Shown: one piece after another, positions 62,799 to 64,000 of the stretch | How the letters are laid out: each line of letters opens with the position of its first letter | Position numbering within the stretch: the first letter of the stretch is position 1 | Assembly: GCF_017573505.1 (NCBI RefSeq) | Contig: NZ_JAGEOJ010000013.1 | Coordinates: forward strand, 186,001 to 250,000 | Direction: 5' to 3' | Origin: Actinomadura barringtoniae | GTDB taxonomy: Bacteria > Actinomycetota > Actinomycetes > Streptosporangiales > Streptosporangiaceae | DNA: 64,000 nucleotides | Translations under genes and position numbers: made by a program | The notes under the pieces: generated by a model | What the model saw: the letters and a program-made list of their open reading frames with translations, nothing else | The model's database searches: none | What the model was told of the DNA's origin: nothing

Positions 62799-63986
62799 TC
62801 ATGCGCGGGCCACGCGGGCGTGGGTCAGGCGCTCCAGGGCGAAGAGCACGACCGTTCCGGCGGCGAGGGTGGCGCCGAGGATGCTGACGGCGGTCCAGCC
62901 GCCGTGCACCCAGATCACCGAGGTCAGTGCGGAGCCGACCGCGCCGCCGACGAAGAACGTCGTCATGAACGCCGCGTTGACGCGGTTGCGAGCCTCGGGC
63001 CGCAGCGCGTACACCACGTTCTGGTTGCTGTTGAGGAGCGCCTGCTGCGCCATGTCCAGCGCGAGAACGCCGATGACCAGCAGCACGATGTGCCGTCCGC
63101 CGAGGCCGAGCGCGAGCCAGGACGCGAGGAGCAGCACGGTGGCCCCGCCGGTCACCAGCTGCACGCGCCCGCGATCGGCCAGCCTTCCGGCGACGTTCGC
63201 CGCCAGCGCGCCCGCGACCCCCAGCAGCCCGAACAAGCCGATCGACGCCTCGGACCAGCCGTACGGCGGCTCGGCGAGCAGGAAGGTCAGCGACGTCCAC
63301 AGCACGGTGAAGGCGCCGAGTGACAGCGCGGCGATCGCGGACCGCCAGCGCAGCAGCGGCTCGGAGCGGAGCAACGTGAACGTGGACTTCAGCAGCGTGC
63401 CGTACGACATGCCCCCGCTCTCGGCGTCCAGGCGCGGCAGGAAGCGGCGCAGCAGGAACGCCATCGTGATCATCGCGGCGGCGTGGAACCAGTAGACCGT
63501 GCGCCAGCCGCCGAGCTCCGACAGCACGCCGGAGAACGTGCGCGCCATCAGCATGCCCATCAGCAGACCGGTCATCACCGTGCCGACGACCTTGCCGCGT
63601 TCCGCGGGGGCGGCGAGCGAGACGGCGATCGGCACGACCACCTGGGCGCCGACGGAAGTGACCGCGGCGAGCACGGCGCCGGTGAGCAGCATCGCACCGT
63701 TCACCGCCGTGGCCATCAGCAGGACGAACAGTGCGGTCGCGCCGTACAACATCATCGCCAGGCGGCGGCGCTCCATCCGGTCGCCGAGCGGCACCAGGAG
63801 GAAGAGGCCGAGGCCGTAGCCGACCTGGGCCGCGGTCACGATCAACGCCGAGGTGGTGGTGCCGAGGCGGAGGTCCCGGCCGATCACGTCGAGGAGGGGG
63901 TGGGCGTAGTAGTTGCCCGCGACCGAAAGGCCGGTCGCGACGGACATCAAGGTGAGCAGGCCCTTGCCGAGCCTGCGTTCTTCCAC
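62799..63986 (-). CDS. major facilitator superfamily transporter (drug:proton antiporter type)
   Basis: A 395-residue transporter with about 12 helices. LFLLVPLGDRMERRRLAMML is the loop 2-3 motif, then GAVLAAVTSVGAQVVVPIAV for helices 4-5, a basic central loop before LKSTFTLLRSEPLLRWRSAI, and LALDMAQQALLNSNQNVVYA and FMTTFFVGGAVGSALTSVIW late in the second half. Close to Ynfm/Bcr-like exporters. The window ends 14 bases upstream of the GTG start, and the reading frame is open to the edge, so a longer N-terminus cannot be excluded. Confidence 0.85.
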   Translation of the reverse strand: MEERRLGKGLLTLMSVATGLSVAGNYYAHPLLDVIGRDLRLGTTTSALIVTAAQVGYGLGLFLLVPLGDRMERRRLAMMLYGATALFVLLMATAVNGAMLLTGAVLAAVTSVGAQVVVPIAVSLAAPAERGKVVGTVMTGLLMGMLMARTFSGVLSELGGWRTVYWFHAAAMITMAFLLRRFLPRLDAESGGMSYGTLLKSTFTLLRSEPLLRWRSAIAALSLGAFTVLWTSLTFLLAEPPYGWSEASIGLFGLLGVAGALAANVAGRLADRGRVQLVTGGATVLLLASWLALGLGGRHIVLLVIGVLALDMAQQALLNSNQNVVYALRPEARNRVNAAFMTTFFVGGAVGSALTSVIWVHGGWTAVSILGATLAAGTVVLFALERLTHARVARA

Positions 63987-64000
63987 CGGCGCGGCCGGCT

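Overview
The window is high-GC DNA from an actinomycete. An Lsr2 nucleoid protein, a chaplin, an Scr1-type XRE/DUF397 pair, a membrane-tethered ECF sigma factor, GTG and TTG starts and many promoter-proximal (leaderless) starts all point to a filamentous actinobacterium. A Streptosporangiales or Thermomonosporaceae member is my best guess, but this is inference. No rRNA, tRNA, CRISPR array, prophage or insertion sequence was found.

The backbone follows the gene order I remember from the Mycobacterium tuberculosis Rv3586-Rv3628 region: disA, mutY, clpC, lsr2, lysS, coaX, panD-panC, a DUF2520 protein, DUF3180-folK-folB-folP-folE-ftsH, hpt, tilS, a zinc metalloprotease, dacB and ppa. Lineage-specific blocks are inserted into it. 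They are: 2.2-6.8 kb, an anti-sigma-like ATPase, XRE/DUF397, an adenosine deaminase relative, DUF3224, a winged-helix nucleotidyltransferase and a cell-wall amidase; 10.9-18.2 kb, RDD membrane proteins, an ArgA-like acetyltransferase, an NlpC/P60 hydrolase behind a c-di-AMP riboswitch, a LacI regulator and a P450; 19.9-22.9 kb, a LysR/MFS pair and a membrane protein; 28.9-42.8 kb, small secreted proteins, an ABC exporter with a two-component system, a MidA-type methyltransferase, a second P450, two PH-domain membrane proteins and an orphan NuoD-like protein; and 53.9-64 kb, a second NlpC/P60 protein, a sigma/anti-sigma fusion, a NERD protein, a MerR/VIT-VWA pair and an MFS exporter.

Functional groups. 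DisA makes c-di-AMP and the 13.2 kb riboswitch reads it to control a peptidoglycan hydrolase, so signal source and sensor sit in one window. panC, panD, coaX and a possible ketopantoate reductase cover much of CoA synthesis; nadB and nadC cover two of the three de novo NAD steps (nadA is absent here). folE, folP, an NTF2-like protein, folB, folK and a DUF3180 membrane protein form a folate cluster in which the last five are translationally coupled. clpC, ftsH and lsr2 are housekeeping stress and chromatin genes. Cell-envelope genes recur: the amidase, two NlpC/P60 proteins, dacB and the chaplin.

The most unusual signal is non-coding. Three copies of a roughly 145-bp element (29.3, 32.9 and 37.9 kb) keep the same four-helix fold, the same internal asymmetry and nearly the same loop, while helix sequences change by compensating substitutions. 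Two copies bracket the ABC transporter operon and the third sits between a PH-domain gene and a P450. Other items of note are an orphan NuoD with altered quinone-site residues lying near a methyltransferase of the family that modifies NuoD in mitochondria, several operator-like palindromes placed on promoters, and several short-period tandem repeats at gene 3' ends.
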